Source: Pelagibacterium sp. 26DY04
GTDB taxonomy: Bacteria > Pseudomonadota > Alphaproteobacteria > Rhizobiales > Devosiaceae
DNA: 64,000 bases
Direction of reading: 5' to 3'
Assembly (NCBI RefSeq): GCF_031202305.1
Contig: NZ_CP101731.1
Span: 744,001 to 808,000, forward strand
The translations under genes were made by a program, and so were the position numbers. The notes beneath the pieces are model-generated. The model ran no database searches and was not told where the DNA came from. It was given only the letters and a program-made list of their open reading frames with translations. Positions 35,363 to 45,900 of this stretch are shown here, one piece after another; position 1 is the first letter of the stretch; every line of letters begins with the position of its first letter.

Positions 35363-36700
35363 CTAGGCGAAAAGTTCGGGCTTTCGCTTTTCTATCGCCC
35401 AGGCATAGATCGCGGCGCGGACCAGCAAGAGCACATGCAACGCGAGCCACAGGCCCCAAAGGCCCAGGATCGGCTGCAACAGCACGGCGGTCGCCAGATA
35501 AACCAAGAGCGAAACCACCATGCCGTTGCGCATGGTGACGTTGAGCGTCGCCCCGATCATCACCCCGTCATAGACGAAGGCGGGCATGCCGGTGAGCGGG
35601 GTCAGCGCCGCCATCGCCAGGTAGACGCGGGCCATCTCCCGTACCGGCTCGCTGGTGGTCATGAAATCGATGGCGATCCAGCCGCCGGCAAACAGCAGCA
35701 TCGAAAGCGCTCCGGCGATCACCAGCCCCCAACCAAGTCCCATGCGAATGGCTTTTTCGAAGGCGGGGCGCCAGCGGGCACCGACCGCCCTGCCGCAGAG
35801 CTGTTCGACGGCGGTAGCCAGCCCGTCCAGGAAGAAGGCGGAAATCGAAAAGAGCTGCATGAGGATAGCATTGGCCGATAGCGCCACCTCGTCCACCCGC
35901 GCGCCCTGGGCGGCGAAATAGGCAAAGGCGGCCATCAGGGCAGCCGAGCGGATGATGAGATCGCGGCTGATCCCGATCATGCGGCGGACGGCGGCAAGAT
36001 CGAACAGCGCGGTGGGGGTCGCGATGGCGAGAATGGGTCTGAGCCCGCCATAGTGGCGCACGGCGATCGAAAGACCGAGGATTGCGGCGATGATCTGACC
36101 GATGACCGTGCCCCAGGCCGCACCCGATACCCCCCAGCCGAAACCCTGCACGAACAGGATCGAGAGGATGATGTTGACCACGTTGATGAGGATTTGCAGC
36201 CACATGCCGGTCCGCGCATCGGCCCGGCCATAGAACCAGCCCAGCAGCACGAAATTGATGAGCACGAAAGGCACCGATACCATGCGGATCAAGACATAAT
36301 CAGCAAAGGCTCCGGCCGACTGGGCCGGCGGAGCCAGCGCGATTTCGAAGACTGAAAGAAGCGGCAGCGACAGCGCCAGAAGCGCCAGCCCCATGACCAC
36401 GGCAACGACCATGGCGCGCGCCATGTGCAGCAGCCCGTCATGGGGATCGCGTGCGCCGACCGCCTGGGCCGTCAACCCTGCCGTGCCGAAACGCAGGAAA
36501 AAGGCGAGGGCGAAGATGATGGAAAAGGCCACGGCCCCCAGCGACAACCCGCCCAGAAGCCCGGCATCGCCCAATTGCCCGATGACCGCCGTGTCGACGA
36601 CGCCGGCCACCGGTTCGGTAATGAAGGCAACCGAAGCCGGAATCGCGATGCCCCAGACATCGCGATGACGGATTTCGAAAGGATGGACGCGGGAATCCAT
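35363..36700 (-). CDS. MATE family efflux transporter
   Basis: Cation-coupled multidrug/organic-compound exporter of the DinF branch, 445 residues with about twelve membrane helices. ATG 36700 is preferred over a GTG five codons earlier. Typical features are IPASVAFITEPVAGVVDTAVIG in helix 1 and the GxAxxG-rich second half beginning ISRDLIIRSAALMAAFAYF. It follows an SDR gene on the same strand with 16 bases between them. Substrates cannot be inferred. Confidence 0.9.
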   Translation of the reverse strand: MDSRVHPFEIRHRDVWGIAIPASVAFITEPVAGVVDTAVIGQLGDAGLLGGLSLGAVAFSIIFALAFFLRFGTAGLTAQAVGARDPHDGLLHMARAMVVAVVMGLALLALSLPLLSVFEIALAPPAQSAGAFADYVLIRMVSVPFVLINFVLLGWFYGRADARTGMWLQILINVVNIILSILFVQGFGWGVSGAAWGTVIGQIIAAILGLSIAVRHYGGLRPILAIATPTALFDLAAVRRMIGISRDLIIRSAALMAAFAYFAAQGARVDEVALSANAILMQLFSISAFFLDGLATAVEQLCGRAVGARWRPAFEKAIRMGLGWGLVIAGALSMLLFAGGWIAIDFMTTSEPVREMARVYLAMAALTPLTGMPAFVYDGVMIGATLNVTMRNGMVVSLLVYLATAVLLQPILGLWGLWLALHVLLLVRAAIYAWAIEKRKPELFA

Positions 36701-36716
36701 GGCGCCGCCGGACACC

Positions 36717-37484
36717 CTAGTTCTGGAACGCGTCCTTGTTGAGAATCACGGGCCGCGTCGGCACCTGGCAGACGGGCATGATCTCGATCGAGTTGACGTT
36801 CACATGGGCGGGCAGATTGGCGAGCCACCACACGGTCTGGGCGATATCCTCGGGCAGCAGCGGCTCGTTGTCCGCATACATCTTCTCATTGGCCTCGAAA
36901 TCCCCGCCTGTGCGCACGGCGGTGAATTCGGACTTGGCGTGGCCCGGTTCGAGCGAGGTGACGCGGATGCCCGTGCCCATGGTGTCGGTCCTGAGGTTCA
37001 TCGAGAACTGATGCACGAACGCCTTGGTCGCGCCATAGACGTTGCCGCCGGTATAGGGGAAGCGTCCGGCAATGGACCCCACATTGATGATCGAGGCGCC
37101 GCGCCCCACCTGTTTGACCAGCGGCAACACCTCGAGCGTGGTGTGCAGCAGGCCCACGATATTGGTGTCGATCATGGTCTGCCACTGATCGGTGTCGATG
37201 TCGGGAATGGCGCCCGTGCCCAATGCCAACCCGCCATTGTTGAACAGGCACGTAATGGGTTTGAAGTTTTCAGGGATGGCCGCGACGGCATGCTTGATCG
37301 ATGCCTTGTCGGTCAGGTCCATCTCGATGCCGTGGACGATCTCGGGGAACTCGGCTTCCAGCTCCGCCAGCCGCTCGCGCCGCCGGCCGGTTGCGATGAC
37401 TTTCCAGCCATTGTGGGCGAAATGACGCGCGGTGGCGGCGCCGAAACCCGAGGTGGCACCGGTGATGAAGATGACGGGCGGCAT
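36717..37484 (-). CDS. SDR family NADP-dependent oxidoreductase (YdfG-like)
   Basis: Classical short-chain dehydrogenase, 255 residues from ATG 37484; a second ATG at 37505 would add seven residues. It has TGATSGFGAATARHF for cofactor binding, TGRRRERLAEL (NADP-type basic residues), NNGG in place of the usual NNAG, a catalytic serine in INVGSIAGRFPY and YGATKAFVHQFSMNL. The pattern TSGFG and the length match YdfG (3-hydroxy acid / serine dehydrogenase) types. Substrate in this organism is unknown. Confidence 0.87.
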   Translation of the reverse strand: MPPVIFITGATSGFGAATARHFAHNGWKVIATGRRRERLAELEAEFPEIVHGIEMDLTDKASIKHAVAAIPENFKPITCLFNNGGLALGTGAIPDIDTDQWQTMIDTNIVGLLHTTLEVLPLVKQVGRGASIINVGSIAGRFPYTGGNVYGATKAFVHQFSMNLRTDTMGTGIRVTSLEPGHAKSEFTAVRTGGDFEANEKMYADNEPLLPEDIAQTVWWLANLPAHVNVNSIEIMPVCQVPTRPVILNKDAFQN

Positions 37485-37589
37485 GAGTTTTACCTTGAAA
37501 GACATCGATTAAAGGAAGGGGCGCAGATAGCGCCCCGTCATCCTATTGATCGGCGCTCCAAGGCTCAACAGTCTGTTGCAATTATCCGA

Positions 37590-37913
37590 TCAGCGCCGCC
37601 GCCCGGCCGACATCAGCCGGCCCAGGAACCAGAGCGGCAAAACGATCACCGCGCCGGTCAGCACATAGGCGAAGCCGCTGCGCAGCACTTCAAAGCCATT
37701 GTCGAAGATCGAATTGATGAACCCTTCGATGGCCGAAAAGATCGCCTGCGGGCTGAGCCCGAGCACCGACATCAGGAAACCGACGACAAGGCTCATCAGG
37801 ATCAGCCGCACGACCACCCGGCCCGGCGTGCCGCCAAGGAACGATTCCAGCCATCCGCGTCTTTGATTTGTCTCGCGCTTGTCCATAGTCTCGGGGCTCA
37901 TCGGCCGGTCCAT
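37590..37913 (-). CDS. Small membrane protein, DUF6460-like
   Basis: A 107-residue protein from ATG 37913, with GTG 37937 as an alternative. A charged N-terminus precedes FLGGTPGRVVVRLILMSLVVGFLMSVLG, a segment I associate with the DUF6460 family of Hyphomicrobiales, then a second hydrophobic helix ending in a basic tail. Two membrane helices are expected. It diverges from the large helicase gene across 72 bases. Confidence 0.7.
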   Translation of the reverse strand: MDRPMSPETMDKRETNQRRGWLESFLGGTPGRVVVRLILMSLVVGFLMSVLGLSPQAIFSAIEGFINSIFDNGFEVLRSGFAYVLTGAVIVLPLWFLGRLMSAGRRR

Positions 37914-37985
37914 TCTCGATTCTTCAGTCAGGTTCACAATGCCACATAGGGGCCGACAATGGCCAATTAAAGAGAGCGCATCGGC

Positions 37986-40475
37986 TTGAGCCAGCTTTCA
38001 CCCATCGTCGAGAACTGGTTTGCCGGCAAGGGTTGGCGAGCGCGGCCGCATCAATTGGCGGTGCTCGAGGCGGAAAGGGCCGGCAATTCGGTGCTGCTGA
38101 TCGCCCCTACCGGGGCCGGCAAGACGCTGGCCGGGTTCCTGCCGTCGATCGAGGATCTGATCGCCAACCCGATGGATGGGCTCCATACGCTCTATATCTC
38201 CCCGCTCAAGGCGCTGGCCGTCGACGTCGCCCGCAATCTGGGCGACCCGGTGCGGGAAATGGGGCTGAAGATCAAGGTCGAAACCCGGACCGGGGACACG
38301 CCCGCGGCGCGGCGGCAGCGCCAGCGTTTCGCGCCGCCCCATATCCTGATGACCACGCCCGAACAGCTCGCCCTGCTGCTCAGCCACCCCGACAGCGCGC
38401 GACTGTTCGGCTCCCTGCGGCGCATCGTGCTCGACGAATTGCATGCGCTGGTCACCTCAAAGCGCGGGGATCTGCTGAGCCTGGGCGTTGCGCGGCTGGC
38501 AAGGCTGGCGCGGGAGGTGAAGGTCACCGCGCTTTCGGCGACCGTGGCCCAGCCCGAAACCCTGCGCGATTGGATCGCGGCCCCCGTTTCGCCCAAGCCC
38601 GCGGTGCTGCTCAACGCGCCGGGCGGCGCGGCGCCCGAGCTCTCGATCCTCGCCAGCGAGGAACGCCTGCCCTGGGCCGGGCACTCGGCGGCCTATGCGG
38701 TGCCCGACCTTTACGAGACCATCAAGCGGCATGGGACGACGCTGCTGTTCGTCAACACCCGCAGCCAGGCAGAGGCGCTGTTCCAGAACCTCTGGGCCAT
38801 CAATGACGAGGGCCTGCCCATTGCGCTGCACCACGGCTCGCTTTCGGTCGAGCAGCGGCGCAAGGTGGAAAGCGCCATGGTGGCCGGCGTGCTGCGCGCG
38901 GTGGTCTGTACCTCGACGCTGGATCTGGGCATCGACTGGGGCGATGTCGATCTCGTGGTGCAGGTCGGCGCGCCCAAGGGGGCCTCGCGCATGCTCCAGC
39001 GCATCGGGCGGGCCAATCACCGGCTCGACGAACCTTCAAAGGCGCTGTTCGTACCCGCCAACCGCTTCGAGGTGCTCGAATGCGAGGCGGCGCTCGAAGC
39101 GGTGAGGGAAGGGGCGCAGGACAGCGAAACTCCGCTCCCGGGCGGGCTGGACGTCCTCGCCCAGCACGTGCTGGGGCTTGCCTGTGCCGATCCGCTCGAT
39201 GCCGACGAGACCTATCGCGAGATCACCTCGGCCTGGCCCTATCGCGACCTCTCGCGGGAGAAATTCGATAGGGTGCTCGATTTCGTCTCCACGGGCGGCT
39301 ATGCGCTGCGTGCCTATGAGCGCTTCGCCAAGCTGCGCAAGACGCCGGACGGGCTCTGGCGCATCGCCAATCCGCAGATCGCCCAGCAATACCGATTGAA
39401 CGTCGGCACCATCGTCGAGGAACCGATGCTCAAGGTGCGGCTGGTACGGGCGCGCGGGGTGCGCAAGGGAGCGACCACCGGGCCGATCGGGCGCGGCGGG
39501 AGAATGCTGGGCGAGATCGAGGAATATTTCATCGACCAGCTCGTGCGCGGCGATACCTTCATGTTCGGCGGCGAGATCGTCGCCTTCGAGGGGGTGGTCG
39601 AAACCGAGGCCTATGTCTCGCGGGCGTTTTCGGACAATCCCAAGATCCCCTCCTATATGGGCGGCAAGTTTCCCCTCTCGACCTTTCTCGCCGACCGGGT
39701 GCGCCGCATCCTCGCCAACCCCGAGGATTGGCGGGTGCTGCCCGATCAGGTGCGCGAATGGCTGGACCTGCAGAACTATGCCTCGGTGCTTCCCGACAGC
39801 GACAGCCTGCTGGTGGAAACCTTCCCGCGCAGCGACAAGCATTACCTGGTCTGCTACCCGTTCGAGGGCCGGCTGGCGCACCAGACGCTGGGCATGCTGC
39901 TAACCCGGCGGCTCGAACGGGCGCGCGCGCAGCCATTGGGGTTCGTGGCGTCCGACTATGCGCTGGCCATCTGGTGCGCGTCCGATCTGGGGGCGCTGAT
40001 TGCCAGCGATCGGCTCTCGCTCGATCAGCTTTTCGATGAGGACATGCTTGGGGACGATCTCGAAGCCTGGCTCAATGAATCGGCGCTGATGAAGCGCACC
40101 TTCCGCAATTGCGCGATCATTTCCGGGCTGATCGAGCGCCGGCATCCGGGAAAGGAGAAGTCCGGGCGGCAGATCACCGTCAGTTCGGACATCATCTACG
40201 ACGTGCTTTACCAGCACGAGCCAGATCACATACTGATCGAGGCGACGCGGCGCGATGCTGCGCGCGGGCTGCTCGACATCGAGCGGCTGGGCGTGGCTCT
40301 TCGGCGCATCCGGCGCCATATCCGCCACAAGCGGCTGGACCGAATCTCGCCTCTTGCGGTACCTATTCTGCTCGACATCGGCAAGGAGCCGATCTTCGGG
40401 GAAGCCCGCGAGGCGGTGCTGCGGGAAGCTGCCGAAGATCTGATCGCCGAAGCCGTCGGATATCCGAACCAATAA
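37986..40475 (+). CDS. Ligase-associated DNA damage response DEXH helicase
   Basis: Superfamily 2 helicase of the Lhr type, 829 residues, beginning with TTG since no ATG lies near the conserved N-terminus (SQLSPIVENWFAGKGW). Motif I is APTGAGKTLAGFLP, motif II is VLDELHAL, motif III LSATVAQPE, and motif VI RIGRANHRLDEP. The C-terminal half is the long Lhr-like extension. In this family the helicase is encoded with an ATP-dependent DNA ligase, an exonuclease and PdeM; here only PdeM follows. It probably acts in DNA repair. Confidence 0.9.
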   Translation: MSQLSPIVENWFAGKGWRARPHQLAVLEAERAGNSVLLIAPTGAGKTLAGFLPSIEDLIANPMDGLHTLYISPLKALAVDVARNLGDPVREMGLKIKVETRTGDTPAARRQRQRFAPPHILMTTPEQLALLLSHPDSARLFGSLRRIVLDELHALVTSKRGDLLSLGVARLARLAREVKVTALSATVAQPETLRDWIAAPVSPKPAVLLNAPGGAAPELSILASEERLPWAGHSAAYAVPDLYETIKRHGTTLLFVNTRSQAEALFQNLWAINDEGLPIALHHGSLSVEQRRKVESAMVAGVLRAVVCTSTLDLGIDWGDVDLVVQVGAPKGASRMLQRIGRANHRLDEPSKALFVPANRFEVLECEAALEAVREGAQDSETPLPGGLDVLAQHVLGLACADPLDADETYREITSAWPYRDLSREKFDRVLDFVSTGGYALRAYERFAKLRKTPDGLWRIANPQIAQQYRLNVGTIVEEPMLKVRLVRARGVRKGATTGPIGRGGRMLGEIEEYFIDQLVRGDTFMFGGEIVAFEGVVETEAYVSRAFSDNPKIPSYMGGKFPLSTFLADRVRRILANPEDWRVLPDQVREWLDLQNYASVLPDSDSLLVETFPRSDKHYLVCYPFEGRLAHQTLGMLLTRRLERARAQPLGFVASDYALAIWCASDLGALIASDRLSLDQLFDEDMLGDDLEAWLNESALMKRTFRNCAIISGLIERRHPGKEKSGRQITVSSDIIYDVLYQHEPDHILIEATRRDAARGLLDIERLGVALRRIRRHIRHKRLDRISPLAVPILLDIGKEPIFGEAREAVLREAAEDLIAEAVGYPNQ

Positions 40476-40485
40476 GAGATTCATT

Positions 40486-41193
40486 TTGGCCCAGGCCCAG
40501 CCCCTTCCGGGGTTCGAAACGCCACCGACGATCTGGTTTGCGGGCGAGAGCTTCGTCCCGCTGCCTTCGGGCGCGCTCTATTGGCCCGATGCCGAGGCTC
40601 TGATGGTCGCGGACCTGCATCTCGAAAAACTGTCGAGCTATGCGCGCTCGGGCCAGCTTCTGCCGCCCTATGACACGGGAATGACGCTGGCGCGGCTCGA
40701 ACGCGATATCGCGCTTTGCGGTGCCCGGCGTGTCTTTGCGCTTGGCGATAGCTTCCATCGCGACGAGGGCACGACCACGCTGCTGCCGCACGACAGGGCG
40801 CGCCTGGCGCGGCTGGTCGAAAAGCTCGAATGGGTTTGGGTGGCCGGCAATCACGATCCTTCCCCGCATGCGCTGGGCGGGCTGTGCTGCAGCCAGATGG
40901 CGGTGTCCGGATGCTCGCTGCGCCATGAACCGATGCATGGGATTCCGGGGCTTATCGCGGGTCATCTGCATCCGGCGGCACGGGTGGCGATGAACGGGAA
41001 ATCGTCGCGCCGGCCGTGCTTTGCCTGGGACGAGCATCTGATGATCCTGCCCGCCTATGGAGCCTCGACCGGTAGCCTCAACGTGCTTTCACCGGCCTTT
41101 GCAGGGCTCTTTAACCGGACGCGTCTGCAGGTCATGATGCTCGGGCGCGACAGGGTCTATCCGGTCGCTACCCAGCGGCTGGTTTTAGGCTAA
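40486..41193 (+). CDS. pdeM: Ligase-associated endonuclease PdeM
   Basis: A 235-residue metallophosphoesterase, also with a TTG start, ten bases after the helicase stop. All dimetal-site motifs are present: DLHLEK, GDSFHRDEG, GNHDPSPH, and GHLHPAARV. In the ligase-associated DNA damage response set PdeM acts as an endonuclease on structured DNA. The ligase and exonuclease partners are not in the window. The 3' end overlaps the convergent TIGR02186 gene by four bases. Confidence 0.9.
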   Translation: MAQAQPLPGFETPPTIWFAGESFVPLPSGALYWPDAEALMVADLHLEKLSSYARSGQLLPPYDTGMTLARLERDIALCGARRVFALGDSFHRDEGTTTLLPHDRARLARLVEKLEWVWVAGNHDPSPHALGGLCCSQMAVSGCSLRHEPMHGIPGLIAGHLHPAARVAMNGKSSRRPCFAWDEHLMILPAYGASTGSLNVLSPAFAGLFNRTRLQVMMLGRDRVYPVATQRLVLG

Positions 41194-41948
41194 CGGCGGA
41201 ACAGGACGCCGCCGAGCCAGCCGGTCACCAGCGCCAGGGCTACGCAGGCGAGGCCGTACAGCAGCGGCTGGTCGATGGCAGCTTCGCCCAGGAACCGTTC
41301 AAATCCCGATTTCTGCACGAAAAAGCGCTGCGCGCGCTCAGCGACGATCTGCCCGTCCTGAACAACCAGCGCCTGGGCCAGAAAGATGCCGTTGGGCACA
41401 TTGGCCGGCAGGACCACGCGCGTGGTGAAGAAGGTCGGAGACAGAAAAGCGACGCCGCGCTCGTCGGTGCGGAACAGGTTGGCATTGGTCATCAGCCGCA
41501 CCAGTTCGGCCTCGAACAATTCGACATTGCCGCTGGTTTCGGTCAACGCCAGCTCGGCCTGCGCCATGGCCGTCAGGTTGCGCTCGGCAATGATCTCGGG
41601 GTCCAAAATGGCTTCGATGGGCCCGCTGGAGAGCACGCGGTAGAAGGAGGGCAGGCCGGTAAAGAGCGCATGGTCGGCATTGAGCATGATGCCGAACTGC
41701 CGCGTCTTGCGGCGCACGACCCGCTCTTCCACCGGGCCGCGGATGACGAAGATCACATTGTAGGAGCCTTCCGGCATGGTGCCATCCACGTTGGGCTCGA
41801 TGTTGCCGAACAGCGTGATGGTCTCGCCCGAAAAGTTCGAATGGATCGAGATGGTCGGGTCCGACGTGCCGAAGATCAGGCTCTGCGATTGCGCGGCGGT
41901 AGAGCTCGTCAGCAAGGCGAGAACCAGAATGAGGAGACGCGCCATCAT
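41190..41948 (-). CDS. TIGR02186 family membrane-anchored protein
   Basis: A 252-residue protein with a signal peptide (MMARLLILVLALLTSSTAAQS), a large extracytoplasmic domain, and one C-terminal membrane helix (LYGLACVALALVTGWLGGVLF). The domain FSGETITLFGNIEP, VRRKTRQFGIMLNADHALF and FFTTRVVLPANVPNGIFLAQAL match the TIGR02186 family, which is nearly always encoded beside a TauE/SafE permease, as here. The start overlaps the permease stop by four bases. Function unknown; a sulfur-compound export role is inferred from the partner. Confidence 0.87.
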   Translation of the reverse strand: MMARLLILVLALLTSSTAAQSQSLIFGTSDPTISIHSNFSGETITLFGNIEPNVDGTMPEGSYNVIFVIRGPVEERVVRRKTRQFGIMLNADHALFTGLPSFYRVLSSGPIEAILDPEIIAERNLTAMAQAELALTETSGNVELFEAELVRLMTNANLFRTDERGVAFLSPTFFTTRVVLPANVPNGIFLAQALVVQDGQIVAERAQRFFVQKSGFERFLGEAAIDQPLLYGLACVALALVTGWLGGVLFRR

Positions 41949-42850
41949 AGCGTCTCCCCGAAGCTCAGAACGGCTGTCGAGAAGGGATCGGCGGGCGCGA
42001 GCAGCAGGGAGAGCCCGAAGCGGATGGCGACCCCCAGAACGATGAGCGCCAGAAGAAACCGCAATTGATCGCCGCGCAGATACTGACCCGCCGAGGCGCC
42101 GAATTGGGCACCCGCCACGCTGCCCACCATGAGGCAGAAGGCCAGAAGGATATCAACGCTCTGGCTCTGAACGGCGTGCAGCACGCAGGTTGCCGCCATG
42201 ACGGCGAGGACATGGAGCAAGGATGTGCCGATCACCACCGAACCGGGGATGCGCAGCAGATAAACCAGCGCCGGCACGAGGATGAAGCCGCCGCCAATAC
42301 CCAGGAGCGAGCCCACGATGCCGATGAGGAAGCCGATGCCGATGACCGGGATCACTGAGATGTAGAGCTTGGAGCGCTTGAAGCGGAACCGCAGCGGCAG
42401 GCCGTGAGCCCAATTGTGCTGGCCCGGCATGCGGCGCGGGGGAGGTCCCGCCCGGCGCGAGCGGATCAGCGAGCGGATCGCTTCGATCAGCATCAGTGTG
42501 CCGATGGAACCGAGGAAAAGCAGGTATCCGAACGAGATCGCCAGATCGAGCTGCCCGAAGCTGCGCAGCAGAGCGAAGATCCAGACGCCGACCCCGGCCC
42601 CGAACACGCCGCCCGTGACCAGGAACAGGGCAAGGGTGAGATCGATGCCGCCCCGCCGCCAATAGGAAAGGGCGCCCGAGGTGGACGCTGCCACGACCTG
42701 CCCGGTCACCGAGGCGACGGCGACCGGAGCCGGAACGCCGGAAAAGATCAGAAGCGGCGTCAAAAGAAACCCGCCGCCGACGCCGAACAATCCCGACAGG
42801 AACCCGATGGCTGCCCCGATCCCCACCAGGAAGAACAGGTTCACGCTCAT
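41945..42850 (-). CDS. TauE/SafE family sulfite exporter-like permease
   Basis: Inner-membrane permease of the TauE/SafE family, 301 residues from ATG 42850 (a TTG at 42889 would extend it by 13). About eight hydrophobic segments, with the repeated glycine-rich motif GFLSGLFGVGGGFLLTPLL near the N-terminus and GSLLGIGGGFILVPALVYLL in the second half. Family members export sulfite, sulfoacetate or other organosulfur anions. The ATGA overlap with the TIGR02186 gene makes a two-gene operon. Confidence 0.88.
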   Translation of the reverse strand: MSVNLFFLVGIGAAIGFLSGLFGVGGGFLLTPLLIFSGVPAPVAVASVTGQVVAASTSGALSYWRRGGIDLTLALFLVTGGVFGAGVGVWIFALLRSFGQLDLAISFGYLLFLGSIGTLMLIEAIRSLIRSRRAGPPPRRMPGQHNWAHGLPLRFRFKRSKLYISVIPVIGIGFLIGIVGSLLGIGGGFILVPALVYLLRIPGSVVIGTSLLHVLAVMAATCVLHAVQSQSVDILLAFCLMVGSVAGAQFGASAGQYLRGDQLRFLLALIVLGVAIRFGLSLLLAPADPFSTAVLSFGETL

Positions 42851-42902
42851 TTCCGCGATGGGCAAATAGATCAGCACGGCCGGGCCCAATCATAGGCAGG
42901 TT

Positions 42903-42930
42903 CACAGGGCGCTGATAAATGCGCCCTGTG
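42903..42930 (-). terminator. Hairpin terminator of the PodJ-like gene
   Basis: CACAGGGCGC (42903-42912) and GCGCCCTGTG (42921-42930) form a perfect 10-base stem around TGATAAAT. It lies 30 bases beyond the stop of the minus-strand Sel1-repeat gene, before the TauE gene. The T-tract is poor. Confidence 0.6.
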
Positions 42931-42959
42931 GCGAAGAGATTACGCTCCGGTCCGAGCGA

Positions 42960-45900
42960 TCAGACCGGTTGACTGCCCAGCACCGCGAGCAGCCGGGGAT
43001 TGATGGCACCACTTTCGGTCATCCCCGTGGCACGCTCGAACTCGGCGATGGCTTCGCGCGTTTTGGGGCCGGAAATTCCGTCCGGGGTTCCAATGTCATA
43101 GCCCAGTTTGCCAAGCAGCATCTGGACCTGCAAGACCACATCCCGGTTGGCGATCGCCGGGCCGGGATCGAATGTTTCGTCCCAGGTTCCGATGGGAGCG
43201 AAATTGGCGGCGAGATCGATCTCGCTGGGGGCCCAGGCCTCGATCTGGGCATCGAGGCGTTGAATGGTTTCAGCATCGAGCGATCGGGCCGCATCGTCCC
43301 GCGACGCCGCGGCGTCCTGGTCGCCCGAGCGCGCCGCGAGCGAGAACCAGAGATAGGATTGCTCGAAATCCTGCTCGACCCCGAGGCCGCGGGCATGGAG
43401 CATGCCGAGATTGAACTGGCTGTCGGTGAGCCCGCGCGACGCCGCCTGTTCGAACCAATGGGCGGCGGCTTCGAAATCCTGGCTTTCAAGCTCGCCCCCT
43501 GCGTATAGGGAGGCAAGATTATGCATCGACATGCGGTTTCCCGCTTCGGCTGCGCGCTGATACCAGAGCCGCGCCATTTCGAGATCGCGTTCCACGCCGC
43601 GCCCGCCTTCATAAAGGCTGCCCAGACGGTACTGCGCGGGAGCGAAGCCTTGCGCGGCGGAACGTTCGTACCAGGCTGCCGCCTGGGTGAAGTCCTGCTC
43701 GACCAGCGTGCCTTCGGTGAGGATGGCGCCGACTTCGAATTGGGCGTAGCGATCGCCCGATTGAGCGGCGAGCCGCAACGCTTCCGGTTCGATCTCCTCG
43801 GGCACTACGGCCTCGGGCAGATCCTGAACGATGGCAGCGGCCGTGTCGATGGGCGCATCCGCCGCCGCATAGCTCGAAGCGGCGCCGATCGCAGCCGTCT
43901 GGATCGGGTCAATGGTCGGATTGGCGGAGAACGCGTCATGATCGATCTGCGCCGCCGTCAGGCTGGGCTGCTGCTCGATGAAGCGAACGTTCGACGTGAG
44001 ACTGCCCGTTTCAGCGGCTTCTTCCGAGTCGATATCGGGCGCCGCTGTTGCGGTTTCGGCATCGCTTACGGCGGCCGGTTCTGCGGTATCGGCTGGCGGT
44101 TGCTGCGTTTCGATCGGGGCAAGGGCCTGTGCCTCTTCAACCGGAGCGGAGCGGGGCGGCATGATGCGGCTCGCCACCAGCGGCACGGTGAGCGCGACCA
44201 CGGCAACGAGCGCCGTGCCGAGCAGCAGGGCGCGGCGGTTGCGGGCAAAAAAGCTCTGCGCCTGCTCCTCGTCCTGATCGTCGTCAAAGCGGCGTTCGGC
44301 GACGGGTTCGGCGACTGGCGGAGTCGCGACCGGCGCTTCATCTTCCGCAGCCTGGGCTTCGCTGCGCTGGAAGCGGGCGAGAGCGCGGCCGATCAGGGAT
44401 TTGGGCTCTTCGAAATTCCCGGCCTCGGGCTGACGCGCGGAGCGGCGGGCGGCTTCGATGAAGCTGGCGCGTGTCGAAGCGGAAACGCTTGGCGCGGTTT
44501 CAGTCTTGCCCCGTTCGGGACTATCGGCGGCAAAGGGGCTCGCCCGCTCGAGATTCAGGCTCGATTGCGGCTTGGCCGGCCGGTCGATGGTGTCGGGATC
44601 GAGGGTGAACGGTTTTGGTTCGGCGGCCTTGTCGGGCTCGGGCGCAGCCGGCTCGATGGTCTCCGGCTGCGGTGCCTGGGAGGCCTCACCGGTGGTCGGG
44701 TCGACCGGCATCGTATCGGCGGGCTTGCGGCGCGGACGGGATGGCGCGGCCTCGGGAGCAGGCGCTGCGGCGCTGGCCGCGGCAGCCGGCCGGTTGTTGA
44801 GCATCGTTTCGAGCCGCGCGATGCGGTTGTCGACCTGCGCGATCGAATTGCGCATCCCCGCCAGGTGGGGCGTATCCGATCCTTTCTCGGACGAACGGGC
44901 AAAGAGCGCGGCAAGCCGCTGTTCCAGCGCCTCGAGATCGGCCTTTTCGACACCGTCGGCATCACTGGGGATGCTGGCGGGAGCAAGCGCCCGGCTCTTT
45001 TCGGCAATGAGATCCGCCAGCGCTTCGAGATCCGGCGCGGCAGGTGCAGCCGGGGTTTCGATCGCCGCCATCGCCTTGAGTTGCGCGCTGGTCTCGTCGA
45101 CCCGTTGGGCGATCTGGCGCAACTGGGCTTCCACCGCATCGATCGATGCCGGCTCCTTGGATGCGCCGAGTTCGTTCATGCGCTCTTCGAGCCGGGCAAA
45201 GCGCGGTTCGAAGGTCTCGGAAATCACCCCGCGCAGCACCGAGACGCTTTCGGCAAGCATCGCCGCTTCATCGCGGGAAGGGGCTTCGATCGCGCCGATG
45301 CGTTCGCCCAGGGCGTCGATCTTGGCCAGAAGCGCTTCGGGCTCGGATTTGCGGCTGACCGCTTCGGTCAAGGCCGCCATGTCGTGGCTCAGCCTGTCGA
45401 TGGCGTCCGAAGGCTGGCTGTTGGCTTCCAGGGCGTCGATGCGGTCGTAGATGTTGCGCACGCTCTGCTCGATCATCGCCATGGTCTCGGCCTGGCGGTC
45501 GTCCGAGCGGGCGACCTGCTGGGCCTGCTGAGCGCTGGTTTCGATCTGATGGGCGAGCAGCTTTTCGACGGTGACGGTCAGCTCGGCCAGGCGCTCCGTG
45601 CTCGTTTCGTCGGCGGCGGGCCGGCTGGCGGCGATCGTTTCGGCGAGATTGCCGATCTGGGCCTCGAGCCGCTTGATCTGGCCGGTTTCCCCGACCGCGC
45701 CGGCCAGAAGCTCGATGACTTCGCTCAACTGCGCGATCTGGTTGGAAATCTCCCTGTCGGCGCCCAGCGCCTCGATCTGCTCGGCGATCCGGGCCTCGAA
45801 ACGGCCGATCCTCTCGCCCATGGCATCGAGCGCCTTGGCGAAGCCGGTCAGTTCGGCGTTCGGTGCCGTTGTCGCAGGACGTGCTCCGCCGGTCTGGCGG

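Noticed and set aside
36699..37949. 416-codon plus-strand frame opposite the SDR and the small membrane protein genes
   Set aside because: No domains, no ribosome site, and it runs through a divergent promoter region.
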